A stretch of DNA of 64,000 bases from Paenibacillus cellulositrophicus (GCF_009363095.1 NZ_CP045295.1:2666001-2730000); one strand, 5' to 3'. Numbered from the stretch's first letter, positions 9,466-19,169 are shown. The notes: generated from the letters alone by a model not told the origin. A program made the numbers and translations.

Positions 9466-11535
9466 TTATTTCCCCTCCGCAGCCTTCTGCTGGGCACGAT
9501 AGCGCCTAAAAGCGGCGATCCCTTCCGCCATACGCTTCTCCCAGGGATCTTGCGCATTGATATCCGGTAATCGGCCGCGTTGTTCCTTGAATTTCAATGC
9601 CCGTTCAGCAAGTGCCTTGGCCTCCTCGTAGGGAATGCTCACACGCTTAGACGCAATAACAGCAGCGACTTGTTTCAGGCTGTCCTCGCTTACTGATTTG
9701 GCGAAGATCGCGTATGCCTCACTGAATGGATTGATGCGGTCGATAAGATCAATGTCTAGTTCACGAACGTCGGCGAATTTGCGCACCCCATCGATGAGAG
9801 CCGTGTTTGCGGCTGGTTCACTCCCCTTCTCCGTGACGTCGGTCACCGTTTGCTTGGCCTGTTGCGTCAGATTAAGGGCAGCGATGGCGTGCTGGCGAAC
9901 CGCTTCCTGATCCTCCTCATCAAGATCTGGGTACTTTTCCTTGATGATTTTGCCCATCCGAACTTGGGTCAGCTCCTCCGGCACCATTTCATCGTCAAAC
10001 AGGCCGCGTTCAATGGCGATCTTGTCCTGAACGAAGGTCGCGATCACTTCGTTCAGATCCTCTCGACATATGCGTGCAGCTTCCTCGCTCCGAGGCTCGG
10101 AGAGGCCTTTGATTTCGATCTGCAGCTGCCCTGTTTCATGATTAAATCCCACATTGCACTTTTCCGGGTCGTAACCGCCCTCGCCATAGTCGAACCCTTG
10201 TACCGGACCGCTTGCCGGAATCTTCGACTTGAATTCAAAGCGCGGTGCAAGAACCTGCTCCATCAGCAAACTGGCAGCAATAGCCTTCAACGTGTCGTTC
10301 ACGGCCTCGGTAACGGCCTGCTCGGAGGCGTCAAGCTCGGCAATCAGGTTGGAGAATCGAGCGCGGGTTTTTCCTGGCGCGTCGCGGGTCGCACGACCGA
10401 TAATTTGCACAATCTCCGTAAGACTCGCCCGGTAGCCAACTGTCAGCGCATGCTCGCACCAGATCCAGTCAAAGCCTTCCTTCGCCATACCGAGGGCAAT
10501 GATGATATCGACATGATCGCGGTTATTTTTCTGCGCAGGATCTTTCAGCGCGGCGGACACCTTGTCCCGTTTCATTGGATCATCGTCCACTAGGTCGGCG
10601 ATCCGGAGGACGCGGCCACCTGACGTCTTGACGAGTTGGAAGCCGGTCACCGGATCGATCCCTTGCCACTCACCCAGCTCTTCAATAATGTGTTCGACCT
10701 CCCTGATCTTGTCCTTCGTACTCTCGCGCGAATTGACGTTCGGGATATGGATGATCGTTTTTTCATCCGGGTCGAGCACCTTCAAAATATCATCAGTATA
10801 TGGGCTTTTGTAGAAGAAGTAGCCAATGTCGAGCTGCTTCAAGTACTCGTAACCATTGAGCTGCTCATAATACGTGTAGGTGACCGTATCGAATTTCGAC
10901 TCGTCTTGCGGAGCCAGCACGGGCTCTGCATCGCCGCGGAAGTAGGAACCGGTCATCGCCACGATATGCACGCGATCACGGGCGATGAATTGCCCCAGAT
11001 GCAGGCCAAGTTTGTTATCCGGATTGGCCGAAACGTGATGGAACTCGTCCACCGCGATTAGTCTGTTGTCGAACGCCTCCACCCCGAACTGATCGATGGC
11101 GAACCGGAAGGTCGCATGCGTGCAGATCAATATTTCATCCGTGCTTTTCAGAAAGGCGCCAACCGATTTCACCTTGCCGCCATTGTCCGATCCGGGCGCG
11201 TTACATAGGTTCCATTTTGGCTCCACCTTCCAGTCCGCCCAGAAACCAAACTGACTCAGTGGTTCGTCATTGAAGCTTGACCCGATGGACTTCTCCGGCA
11301 CCACAATGATCGCCTGATTGAGCCCTTGATTGTGCAGCTTGTCCAGAGCAATAAACATCAGCGCCCGGCTCTTGCCAGAGGCCGGAGGTGATTTGATAAG
11401 CAGGTACTGCTCGCCGCGGCGCTCATAGGCGCGTTCCTGCATCGGTCGCATGCCCAGCGCATTGGCTTTGGTCGAACTTCCATTCCGGGCATAAGACACC
11501 GAGACGGAGGGGATGGATTTACTTTCGGTGGTCAT
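9466..11535 (-). CDS. SF2 DEAD/DEAH-type helicase, second gene of RM-like operon (YeeB-like)
   Basis: 689 residues from ATG 11535. Helicase motifs in order: Q-like RPMQERAYERR, Walker A in SPPASGKSRALM, motif II VDEFHH, motif III-like VAMTGSYFRG, motif V in GMAKEGFDWIW and motif VI QIIGRATRD. This is the ATP-driven translocase type found in type I/III restriction enzymes. The C-terminal 250 residues are helical and family-specific, with no separate nuclease motif seen. Its start overlaps the methyltransferase stop by four bases (ATGA), and the nuclease gene follows after one base, so all three are coupled. Likely role: move on DNA and license cutting by the GIY-YIG subunit. Function is inferred from family and operon. 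Confidence 0.85.
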   Translation of the reverse strand: MTTESKSIPSVSVSYARNGSSTKANALGMRPMQERAYERRGEQYLLIKSPPASGKSRALMFIALDKLHNQGLNQAIIVVPEKSIGSSFNDEPLSQFGFWADWKVEPKWNLCNAPGSDNGGKVKSVGAFLKSTDEILICTHATFRFAIDQFGVEAFDNRLIAVDEFHHVSANPDNKLGLHLGQFIARDRVHIVAMTGSYFRGDAEPVLAPQDESKFDTVTYTYYEQLNGYEYLKQLDIGYFFYKSPYTDDILKVLDPDEKTIIHIPNVNSRESTKDKIREVEHIIEELGEWQGIDPVTGFQLVKTSGGRVLRIADLVDDDPMKRDKVSAALKDPAQKNNRDHVDIIIALGMAKEGFDWIWCEHALTVGYRASLTEIVQIIGRATRDAPGKTRARFSNLIAELDASEQAVTEAVNDTLKAIAASLLMEQVLAPRFEFKSKIPASGPVQGFDYGEGGYDPEKCNVGFNHETGQLQIEIKGLSEPRSEEAARICREDLNEVIATFVQDKIAIERGLFDDEMVPEELTQVRMGKIIKEKYPDLDEEDQEAVRQHAIAALNLTQQAKQTVTDVTEKGSEPAANTALIDGVRKFADVRELDIDLIDRINPFSEAYAIFAKSVSEDSLKQVAAVIASKRVSIPYEEAKALAERALKFKEQRGRLPDINAQDPWEKRMAEGIAAFRRYRAQQKAAEGK

Positions 11536-14294
11536 GCATGTGCCCCCTTCTTACTCTTCTTGGTCAATTTCGTTGATGCTGTCATCTTGGTGTAGAGATC
11601 AAACAGCTTTTCAAGCCGCTCGGTGTCATTACGAAAACGACGTCCGATATAGATGCGCTCCAGTACTTCATCATTGCGTTCATGCGCCTCACGTAAATTG
11701 GATGGCATGTTTTCAGGATCGTACAGATCTGCAATTGTCGCGGGGAAGTGTGCCTCACGCGCCAGTAAAATATCCTCGGCACAACGGGTCAGATCAGCCT
11801 TGTTCTTCTCAGTCAACGTTGGAACAGGGAACGTGTTCCAACCAAGTGTGTTTGAATAGCGAAAGTCGGTTTTTAGCTTTCCACAGACAGTTGCCACCCA
11901 CACCAAATGAAGGCGAGAGGCGATCAAGGCCATGTTCCAGAGTGGAGCATCGTATAAGGCAAATGCGAGATTACTAACGATTGTCCTCGCCGATACGATT
12001 CCCACCGGAAGATACTCGCGCCTCTCCGAAGAAACGCTTGGGACAATAATAGAATAATCAGCGGCCCGTCCTTGGATTTGTCTGAATCTATGAGGTCTGT
12101 CTGCGTATGCTCGTGTGGACGCTGCGGCACTAGCGACTCTCATCGCGCGGACAGCAGCCAAACGTTCGGCGACGAATATTGATTTAAACGCCTCATCGAC
12201 GTCAGTATCCTCGATCCAAATACATTTTCTGATTGTTCCCTTCACGAATTCCTGAGAGCCAACAAAATCAAATATGAATTTAGACAGAAACGGCTCACGG
12301 TTTAACGCCTCGTTAGCCTCAGACATGGATAGGATCAGGTTACCCCCGTCTGAAGGCTTGTTTCCCCACAACATCGCATCTCTCGCTGGGGGCTTGCTTG
12401 AAGCTGCCTCTACTATTACATTCCTGCCTGACACCAAATAGGCGTTGATGTATTCGGTTTCCTTAACAATCGCACCTCCGTCGTCTCCGACAGTGAACAA
12501 CCGTCGAACCCTTCCCGGATGCTTGGAGATACCGACAATCACCACGGTCACACCAGCATTATGACTCGCGAGATTCGTCCATTTGAAAGAGGTATGTGCG
12601 AATGCGATCTCATTCCCTGTTTCGAAGATCAATGGCCATAAAATTGGCACCTGTTCGCCTTGGCAGATTGAATTAGTAGAAACGAATGCAAAAGCAGAAT
12701 TGGTTTGATTTCCATAGTCGACAGCCTTTATGAACCAACCAGCAATGTAGTCGAGGGACTTCCAGCTTTTTGTCCGCCCCTCGAAAAGGGCTTGTAAGTC
12801 GGATTTCTGCTCTGAAGACTGCCAAGTAAATCCGAGGTATGGCGGATTGCTACAGATGTAGGTCTCCCCACCTTCATTTTTGAAGTCACTCTCCACCTGG
12901 TCAATCGGCGTGTGAATCGTACTTATTCCGGTCGGAGGACAGACACTAAGCCAATCTAACTGTAGAGCATTTCCGCAGGTAATCCAGTTGTCACCAGATA
13001 GCGGCAAAAAATCGGCAAGAGCAAGTGTTGACCCACGATAAAGCACATCGCATTGGTATTCAGCAATAATGAGAGCGAGACGTGCAATCTCAGCTGAAAA
13101 GTCCCGTATCTCAATACCAAGGAAGTTGGTCAAGGGGATATCACTCTCACGTCCGACTTCTCCCCGACGCTCGTTGATGGCATTTTCAATCTCCCGCATC
13201 TGCTTATAAGCAATGACCAAAAAGTTACCTGAGCCGCAGGCCGGGTCGAAAACTCGTATTTTTGATATTCGTTTGCGTAGGTTAAGCAGCATACGATGGT
13301 TATCACCCGCTGCTTCAAGCTGTGCTCGCAAATCATCAAGAAACAGTGGGTTGAGCACTTTTAGAATATTGGGCACGCTCGTGTAGTGCATACCGAGTGC
13401 GCCACGTTCCTCATCGTCCGTAACAGCCTGAATCATCGAACCAAAGATATCCGGGTTGATTTTCGTCCAGTCCAGTCTTCCAATATGCAGCAAATAGGAA
13501 CGCGAGATTTTGCTGAACTTTGGCACCTCTACACTGCCTGAGAAGAGACCACCGTTCACGTAAGGAAACACGTCAGCCCAGCGCGGTAATTTTACATTTT
13601 CTCGGTCAATAATTTTTGTGTTCATGGCGCGAAAAATTTCACGAATCACTTCATGCGTATTCGAGGCATCAGGCGTGCTCATCCGCTCGATCGTATCGGT
13701 GAACAGACGTTCTCCGCTGAAGATGCCCGTATCTTCGGCAAAGAAGCAAAAGATGAGCCGCGCCATGAAATGGTTCATCTCAGAGCGGCGTTCGGCAGTT
13801 CCCCATTGTGGATTATTTTTCAACAGTTCGACATAAAGCCGGTTCAATCGCCCCGTTGCCTTAATGTCGAATGAACTGTCGCGTATTTGTTTGACAGTCG
13901 TAATTCCGGCAAGCGGCAAGAAAAAGCCAAAGTGATCTGGGAAATCCTTAAAATCACAGATAACTGGCGGATCATCAGACTCCAGATCCTCGGCTTCAAA
14001 TTGCAATCCGTCCGTAGCAAGAATATAGCGCGCCTTGTATCTGGCTGTTGCCCGGCTTGTTTTCAATGCCGCGAAAGTCCTGTTAACCTCGCCGGATGGA
14101 GCGACGGCAATATGAATGTTGTTCGTCTGCAGGACGCCCCCAAGATCGGATTTATTCGATTCACCCGACCGAAGGCGCTTAATTGTTGTCTCTTTGTTCC
14201 CGAACGCCCGCAGGAAGGCAAATGGGAATTCATCCTTATCAAAAGGTTGAATTGCCAAATCGGATACTGCTGCTTCTATTTCTACTGGATTCAT
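11532..14294 (-). CDS. class I adenine-N6 DNA methyltransferase (MmeI/DnmA-like), first gene of RM-like operon
   Basis: 920 residues from ATG 14294 (MNPVEIEAAVSDLAIQPF); GGAGG lies 13 bases upstream, so a GTG at 14357 remains possible. SAM-binding motif I is FDPACGSGNFLVIAY and catalytic motif IV is NPPY (CSNPPYLGFTW), both intact. Before them lies a 330-residue helical region and after them a target-recognition part of about 400 residues. Such proteins resemble type IIG/MmeI enzymes. B. subtilis DnmA (formerly YeeA) is a single-site m6A methyltransferase of this general type with helicase and GIY-YIG neighbours. No PD-(D/E)XK nuclease motif was found at the N-terminus, so cutting is presumably left to the downstream subunit. 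Confidence 0.85.
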   Translation of the reverse strand: MNPVEIEAAVSDLAIQPFDKDEFPFAFLRAFGNKETTIKRLRSGESNKSDLGGVLQTNNIHIAVAPSGEVNRTFAALKTSRATARYKARYILATDGLQFEAEDLESDDPPVICDFKDFPDHFGFFLPLAGITTVKQIRDSSFDIKATGRLNRLYVELLKNNPQWGTAERRSEMNHFMARLIFCFFAEDTGIFSGERLFTDTIERMSTPDASNTHEVIREIFRAMNTKIIDRENVKLPRWADVFPYVNGGLFSGSVEVPKFSKISRSYLLHIGRLDWTKINPDIFGSMIQAVTDDEERGALGMHYTSVPNILKVLNPLFLDDLRAQLEAAGDNHRMLLNLRKRISKIRVFDPACGSGNFLVIAYKQMREIENAINERRGEVGRESDIPLTNFLGIEIRDFSAEIARLALIIAEYQCDVLYRGSTLALADFLPLSGDNWITCGNALQLDWLSVCPPTGISTIHTPIDQVESDFKNEGGETYICSNPPYLGFTWQSSEQKSDLQALFEGRTKSWKSLDYIAGWFIKAVDYGNQTNSAFAFVSTNSICQGEQVPILWPLIFETGNEIAFAHTSFKWTNLASHNAGVTVVIVGISKHPGRVRRLFTVGDDGGAIVKETEYINAYLVSGRNVIVEAASSKPPARDAMLWGNKPSDGGNLILSMSEANEALNREPFLSKFIFDFVGSQEFVKGTIRKCIWIEDTDVDEAFKSIFVAERLAAVRAMRVASAAASTRAYADRPHRFRQIQGRAADYSIIVPSVSSERREYLPVGIVSARTIVSNLAFALYDAPLWNMALIASRLHLVWVATVCGKLKTDFRYSNTLGWNTFPVPTLTEKNKADLTRCAEDILLAREAHFPATIADLYDPENMPSNLREAHERNDEVLERIYIGRRFRNDTERLEKLFDLYTKMTASTKLTKKSKKGAHA

Positions 14295-14528
14295 AGGTGG
14301 TATATATCCTCCCGGTTTACTGCATTTTATTGAGTTTTTACACCATTCGAAAGCCACTCCATAAAACTATAACACAGCGCGGGTTCTTTCCCGCTCTCTT
14401 TTTCATCAGGCAGAACGTCATCAAAAATTGATAGTCTGCAATCCTAAGAATGCCCCAATTTTAGTGTAACTGTCACCTGCCGAAAAACGCAACTGCGCTT
14501 CTGCCGATAGGCCTCGTAGATCCGTTGT

Positions 14529-15149
14529 TTAATACGAGACCTGGCTGCCCTTTTTCTCCAATTCCTTCACACGCCGGTAAAATGTCGGCTTCGTCATGCC
14601 AATCCGCCGCATCGCCTCGGTGGCGGTCACCTGGCCCGCTTTCCACTCCTGGTATACTTCCATGAATTTATTGTCAATCTCCTGCCTGGGCCGGCCGAAG
14701 GTCACACCGTCCGCACGAGCCACCTGGATCCCCTCCGCCTGGCGCACCCGGTTCTTCTTCCGTTCCTGCTCAGCCACATAGGCCAGCATGCTTAAAAACT
14801 GGTCTTCCAGCAACTTGCCCAAGTCGCCCATCGTCTTGAATTTCCGAGAATCGAACAGCGTCTCGTTTTCCAGACAGATAACGTCTGCTCCGACCTCCCG
14901 CGTGAAATACTTCCACTCAGCAATAATGCCGTCATAATCACGGCCCAGCCGGTCCAGCGCATCCAGATAAATCAAGTCGCCCTCTCGGATCATGAGTCGC
15001 ATTGCCTGGTAGCGCGGCCGTTCGAAATCCTTACCGCTCTGCTTATCGACAAAGATGAACCGTTCCTCGATGCCCAGCTCGCGGAACTTTACAAGCTGTC
15101 GTTCCGGATTTTGATCTTTGGCCGAAACACGGCCGTATGCAAATTTCAC
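14529..15149 (-). CDS. serine recombinase (resolvase/invertase family)
   Basis: 206 residues from ATG 15149. The N-terminal catalytic domain starts MKFAYGRVSAKDQNPERQ, with nucleophile Ser9, and has the Arg-rich YLDALDRLGRDYDGI helix and the long E-helix AYVAEQERKKNRVRQAEGI. A C-terminal helix-turn-helix (TATEAMRRIGMTKPTFYRRV) binds DNA. The size is that of Tn3/Tn552 resolvases and Gin/Hin invertases. It lies directly upstream of the methyltransferase operon on the same strand, opposite the tyrosine recombinase on the other side. An 11-base inverted repeat just upstream could be a res-type subsite. The family call is firm; whether it resolves, inverts or transposes is unknown. Confidence 0.92.
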   Translation of the reverse strand: MKFAYGRVSAKDQNPERQLVKFRELGIEERFIFVDKQSGKDFERPRYQAMRLMIREGDLIYLDALDRLGRDYDGIIAEWKYFTREVGADVICLENETLFDSRKFKTMGDLGKLLEDQFLSMLAYVAEQERKKNRVRQAEGIQVARADGVTFGRPRQEIDNKFMEVYQEWKAGQVTATEAMRRIGMTKPTFYRRVKELEKKGSQVSY

Positions 15150-15162
15150 TCAACCATCACTC

Positions 15163-15226
15163 CGTATCAAAATACCCATTGATTTAGTGGAACGTCTCTA
15201 AACTTATTTTATGGCATTTTGATACG
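15163..15226. promoter_or_regulatory. 11-base inverted repeat upstream of serine recombinase (possible res site)
   Basis: CGTATCAAAAT at 15163-15173 and ATTTTGATACG at 15216-15226 are exact reverse complements, starting 14 bases upstream of the recombinase start. Resolvases usually bind paired inverted half-sites upstream of their own gene, which also controls expression. The 42-base gap is longer than one dimer site, so the arms may belong to two subsites. Confidence 0.55.
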
Positions 15227-15474
15227 CAATAATAGCCCCTGTTTCTACCGCCTCAAAAAGCATGCTTTTTGACACTACATTAAGTATGCTAGATTTCTGT
15301 CGAGGTGTCGGGTAATTGTTGGGTTTACCGAAATTCCCTAATCACTATTAATTGGTATTACGGTAGAAATTCAAGAAATTCAATGGCCAAGATTTTTTTA
15401 GCACAGGGATTAATATGTTGATGATCCATCAAATTGGGTAACGGATAAAATTTTTAGAGTGAGTCGTTTAAATT

Positions 15475-15511
15475 AGGTTGTTTTTTCTCTTAGGAGATTC
15501 ACTTTACTAAT
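15475..15511 (+). promoter_or_regulatory. candidate sigma-O-like promoter for the Cys-His peptidase gene
   Basis: AGGTTG at 15475-15480, 19 bases, then CACTTTACTAAT at 15500-15511. The same two boxes at the same 19-base spacing occur before the L,D-transpeptidase gene, and a close variant occurs before the sigma operon. The shared boxes and fixed spacing are seen in the sequence; assignment to the local sigma factor is inference. Confidence 0.65.
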
Positions 15512-15607
15512 CAAGAGTCAATCGATGCAGCCATCACGAATGTAGGGCCATTCAAATGGTATGCGCCTCTATCGACTGCTCAATTAGTTACTTAGGGGGA
15601 AATAAAA

Positions 15608-16048
15608 ATGGCAAGAAGTGCAAGCGCTTATTCAACTACTATCGATGGCTTTAAAGTTGAAACCAACAGTAAATACCAACCAACTGGTTCTACTACGTAC
15701 TGCAATATCTTTGCACAGGACGTAATGAAGGCCATGTCCGCCGCTTTGCCAAGTGGTACGGCAAATCAAATGGCAGATGCATTGCTCAATAATGGAACAC
15801 CTGGTTGGTATTCGGTTACATTTAGTGACGCCCAAAGCAGGGCAAATCAAGGGTATCCGACTATCGGTATCCGAAAGGCGGATGGCCATGGTCATTGTGT
15901 AGTCGTAAGACCAAAAGGTTCTTCTATTACGCAGTTGCGTGATGTTCAAATTGCGCAAGCTGGATCTACTAATTATAACAATACTACAATTAACTGGTCT
16001 TGGACTGCTGCAGACCTGCCAACAGTAAAGTTTTACACGCATGATTAA
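15608..16048 (+). CDS. Cys-His (NlpC/P60- or CHAP-like) cell-wall peptidase/amidase, no signal peptide
   Basis: 146 residues from ATG 15608 with GGGGG-type ribosome-binding site. The motif TTYCNIFAQDVMKA (Cys32) followed by ANQGYPTIGIRKADGHGHCV (His94/His96) and then QIAQAGSTNYN matches the catalytic Cys and His layout of papain-like peptidoglycan hydrolases found in phage lysins and amidase effectors. The protein begins MARSASAYSTTIDGF with no signal peptide or membrane segment. It would therefore need another exit route, lysis, or a cytosolic role. It is followed by a strong terminator and faces a secreted WG-repeat protein. It shares a promoter pattern with the L,D-transpeptidase at 21755. 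Enzyme type is by motif; substrate is not known. Confidence 0.7.
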   Translation: MARSASAYSTTIDGFKVETNSKYQPTGSTTYCNIFAQDVMKAMSAALPSGTANQMADALLNNGTPGWYSVTFSDAQSRANQGYPTIGIRKADGHGHCVVVRPKGSSITQLRDVQIAQAGSTNYNNTTINWSWTAADLPTVKFYTHD

Positions 16049-16052
16049 AAGA

Positions 16053-16091
16053 AACAAGGTGTGGGATCAACCCCACACCCTGTTCTTTTTT
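16053..16091. terminator. intrinsic terminator between convergent genes
   Basis: AACAAGGTGTGGG/CCCACACCCTGTT with a 6-base loop, followed by CTTTTTT. It ends the peptidase transcript and, read from the other strand, could also serve the WG-repeat gene. Confidence 0.85.
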
Positions 16092-16101
16092 ATTGTCTAA
16101 A

Positions 16102-17205
16102 TTATTGGCTTGGTTTAGTTAATATAAATGCTGTCCCTGGTGCTTTATAAGCAACTGCTAAACCATTCGAACTAAATGAAGATGACTCAGATCTATATTC
16201 AAGCTTAGTTACCAGTGTACCATTTTGATTTATGAAACCAAATTTCCCTGTAGCATTATCTCCTATGCCAACCAATGCATAACCTTGTTTGAAGATCGAC
16301 CCTCTATTATATTGCTGATATTTAATTATCAGTTTTCCTTGTTTATTTATATAACCCACTTTCCCTTTGCTGTTATAGACGGCAGCCAATCCTTCACTAA
16401 AATGTCCTGCAGAGGAAAAGCGAAAGGGTATAACTACTTTTCCAGTTTTGTCAACATACCCCCATTCGCCGTTTTTGTTCTGAACTGGGGCTAGCCCTTC
16501 ATTAAAATCACCACCAGATTTAAACTGAAAAGGTATCACAACTTTACCAGAAGTATTAATGTAGCCTGATTTCCCATTTTCATTTTGAACTAATGCTAGT
16601 TCTTCTGAAAAGTCACGACCTTCATTGTATTTAAATGGTATAACCAACTTATTTATTTTATTAATATAACCTACTTTCCCGGTTTTTGATTGATACGCTA
16701 AAGATAAACCATTATTAAAAGAATAGCTGGAGTCATATTTCGTGGGGAGTTCCATAATAATCTTACCAAATCGATCTATTAGATAATCTGAGTCATTCAG
16801 TTTTACATGAGCAACTCCTTCAGTAAAATATCCTGCCTCTTGATATTGAAGTGGTGTTACCAAAACGCCTTTTGTATTAATGTACCCGAAGAGATTTGTT
16901 TTATTGTTTTTTACTATTGCTCTTTGCTCAGAAAAATCACTGACAGGTACTACTCCTGAAGCTAAATTAAAGGCAATATCTCCTTTTGAATTATAAAAGA
17001 TAACTTTCCCATCGGATTTTTCTGATAACAGTAATCCATCATGGAATCCGCCGTCACTTAAAGGTTTCACGATATTAAAATCGATTGGTTTTTTGGATAC
17101 ATTAATTGTCAAGGCTTTTGATGCGAATGAACTATTGGATGAAATGAAAAAGGACGTACAAACAACGATCAACAAAAAAACTAACTGTTTTTTAATAAGA
17201 CTCAC
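16102..17205 (-). CDS. secreted WG-repeat (KWG beta-repeat) protein
   Basis: 367 residues; the likely start is GTG 17205 inside AGAGGAGTG. A signal peptide spans about residues 1-29 (hydrophobic LVFLLIVVCTSFFI). The mature part is a row of about 45-residue repeats with the signature FGYINTKG, GYINKINKLVIPFKY, GYINTSGKVVIPFQF, WGYVDKTGKVVIPFRF, GYINKQGKLIIKYQ and FGFINQNGTLVTKL. This is the WG_beta_rep family, thought to form extracellular binding scaffolds. At least seven repeats are present. It is convergent with the signal-less peptidase, sharing the terminator. It may bind wall or protein ligands; no catalytic motif is seen. A second WG protein lies at 54469. Confidence 0.88.
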   Translation of the reverse strand: MSLIKKQLVFLLIVVCTSFFISSNSSFASKALTINVSKKPIDFNIVKPLSDGGFHDGLLLSEKSDGKVIFYNSKGDIAFNLASGVVPVSDFSEQRAIVKNNKTNLFGYINTKGVLVTPLQYQEAGYFTEGVAHVKLNDSDYLIDRFGKIIMELPTKYDSSYSFNNGLSLAYQSKTGKVGYINKINKLVIPFKYNEGRDFSEELALVQNENGKSGYINTSGKVVIPFQFKSGGDFNEGLAPVQNKNGEWGYVDKTGKVVIPFRFSSAGHFSEGLAAVYNSKGKVGYINKQGKLIIKYQQYNRGSIFKQGYALVGIGDNATGKFGFINQNGTLVTKLEYRSESSSFSSNGLAVAYKAPGTAFILTKPSQ

Positions 17206-18282
17206 TCCTCTTTAATTTTAATCGGACTTTTTTCATACCTTTCCTTATGATTTAAATTATAGGTATGCAACGTGATTTCATGCACAAATGGCCATTGTTT
17301 CAGGACCCTTAAAGAGCCGATGAAACAGCAGCCTTCAACTCAAAACGCCAAAGAGAAATCACATAATAAATAACGCTTTAAAAGCTAAATTGTTTGTAGT
17401 TCATTTTTTTCTTTTGGCATCCATATTTTAAACTGTCGTTTGAGACATGGTTGACATTTCCTTCCTTGGTGTCTTTTCCTTTGCTTATGGTTTGATAACT
17501 CACACACTGTTTATCCTCCCCGTACTCGTTGCTCGGTTATTATGGAATTGAAAGGTCATCCAGGAATCATCGGGTGTAAGCTCGCGAACTTCCGGCTATG
17601 TTACTCCGCGATTCCGTATACATAATAAAAGGACTTTCTTCTTGTCCATTTTTGTCTAGTCTATTATCGACCAACTAGTTCTACTTAATCCACCCTACGG
17701 AGTCAAGACAAATAATTTTATTTTGAAAATTGCTGTTACCTTTATATGGAAGAATGCGTCTAATAGTTAACTAATAAATGCTTGAATCAATTTCCGTAAA
17801 AATATACGCGACACGAGGAGAATATACTTGGCTTCAGGAACACACCGGTTTTGCTACCAAATATTTATGTAGGGATTCCCAAAAACTGGAGGTGTCTTCA
17901 TCATTATAAAACCAACCATCATGACAGGGGTATATTTAAATTTTGGCCTTGGGCGGAGGTTGCTTTATTTCTCGACCTCATAATTTAACATTAATGCCAG
18001 AGAGCACCCATGTTAATCCGATGCCCTCTCGAAAATTTAGAACACGTGAAATTTTCAACGTTTGGACAACCACTACCCGGTTCCATTAGGATATCAGATG
18101 TTCCAAAAGGGGGGGTCTTTCTGTCCAAAAATCAGCAATTAAGCGATTACTGCCTGATTCTAATAGCATATGTATCCCCCTATCAAACACTTGGCACCGA
18201 TACATTTCAAAGTTCTTTACAAAATATGGATTTGAGGTATATACTTTATTTGTAATACATACAAAATTTTAGGAGGTAGTTT
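17206..18282. other. 1-kb spacer with degenerate coding traces
   Basis: No intact gene. On the minus strand near 17500-17640 a frame reads VRELTPDDSWMTFQFHNNRA, and on the plus strand near 17830-17980 a frame reads LLPNIYVGIPKNWRCLHHY before stops; both look like remnants, family unknown. An 81-residue open frame at 18010-18255 lacks a ribosome-binding site. No riboswitch or tRNA was recognised. Confidence 0.4.
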
Positions 18283-19095
18283 ATGAGTAAGAGAATTATT
18301 AATTGCTTAGGTAGAGTGGCTACTGTTGTATTAGTTGGTTCACAAATTTTTGCAAGCCCCATCAGTACATTTGCTGAGCAAAACAGTTCTATCCCAGATC
18401 GAATGCTTGCAGGCACTGTTATTCAGTATGATGAAAACAATAATCCAGTATATTTAGAAGAAGGATCCCCATTACCCACCGAAAAGCCTAAAAATACCGT
18501 TTCCCGCAGAATTCTAACTCCTGAGGAGCAAGCAGCTCTTGATAAAGAAAATAAAATGGTGGAGGAAATTCTGGAGGAGGCAAAGTCTCTGCCTGTCATC
18601 CATATTGATAATCCGAAACCACAGCCCGGAATGAAAGTAATTTACGATGGAGAAGGATATCTTAAAGACATCATTTATCCGGAAGATCAAACAACTGTTG
18701 GAGTTCAGAGTGCACTTCCACAAGGCACCAGAAAGGCTCCAGGGACATATACATATGGTGCTCATAATAACTCGATTGTCATTACTGGAACAAGTACAGG
18801 TAAAGTGCAAGGAACAGGCCGCGGCACTAACTTTACCGACACATACGGAGATCATGGTAACTACGTCCTGAAAAAGGGTGATTGTGCAACAAAAGGTGAA
18901 ATTGATAACCCGCGGTATGATACATTAATTTCTGTACGAAACTTGGATAATGATTACGTTTACAGTTTTCAAAAGGAAGATAACGGTAGTCTGCCAGATG
19001 CCGTAGTCGATATATGGAAAGATGGCCTTTCATATTTAGGGCTGACCTATAGCCCGTCTGTTTCCTTCTCAGGAAGATACTTTTACCAGTTTTAA
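18283..19095 (+). CDS. secreted protein of unknown function
   Basis: 270 residues from ATG 18283, ribosome-binding site AGGAGG. A signal peptide covers about residues 1-32 with probable cleavage after ISTFA. The mature protein opens with a linker (SIPDRMLAGTVIQYDENNNP) and a charged helix (TPEEQAALDKENKMVEEILE). It ends in a 120-residue glycine- and aromatic-rich part (APGTYTYGAHNNSIVITGTS) that may be a small beta domain. I do not recognise the family. It ends in its own hairpin terminator, 75 bases before a lipoprotein gene on the same strand; the two may act together at the cell surface. Confidence 0.75.
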   Translation: MSKRIINCLGRVATVVLVGSQIFASPISTFAEQNSSIPDRMLAGTVIQYDENNNPVYLEEGSPLPTEKPKNTVSRRILTPEEQAALDKENKMVEEILEEAKSLPVIHIDNPKPQPGMKVIYDGEGYLKDIIYPEDQTTVGVQSALPQGTRKAPGTYTYGAHNNSIVITGTSTGKVQGTGRGTNFTDTYGDHGNYVLKKGDCATKGEIDNPRYDTLISVRNLDNDYVYSFQKEDNGSLPDAVVDIWKDGLSYLGLTYSPSVSFSGRYFYQF

Positions 19096-19111
19096 AATCT
19101 GATAATAAAAT

Positions 19112-19147
19112 AAAAATGGATAGGATGTTAACGTCCTATCCATTTTT
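19112..19147 (+). terminator. intrinsic terminator or attenuator
   Basis: AAAAATGGATAGGA/TCCTATCCATTTTT with an 8-base loop, directly after the secreted-protein gene. The lipoprotein gene begins 22 bases later, so partial read-through could link the two. Confidence 0.85.
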
Positions 19148-19169
19148 ATAGTAGAGGAAGCGATTTGTT

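Noticed and set aside
18010..18255. 81-codon plus-strand frame
   Set aside because: No ribosome-binding site and no recognisable motif; it lies in a stretch with many stops and mixed remnants.
18190..18282. Sigma-O-like promoter before the secreted-protein gene at 18283
   Set aside because: TACTTTATTT is present, but the upstream box at the required spacing does not match GGTTG.
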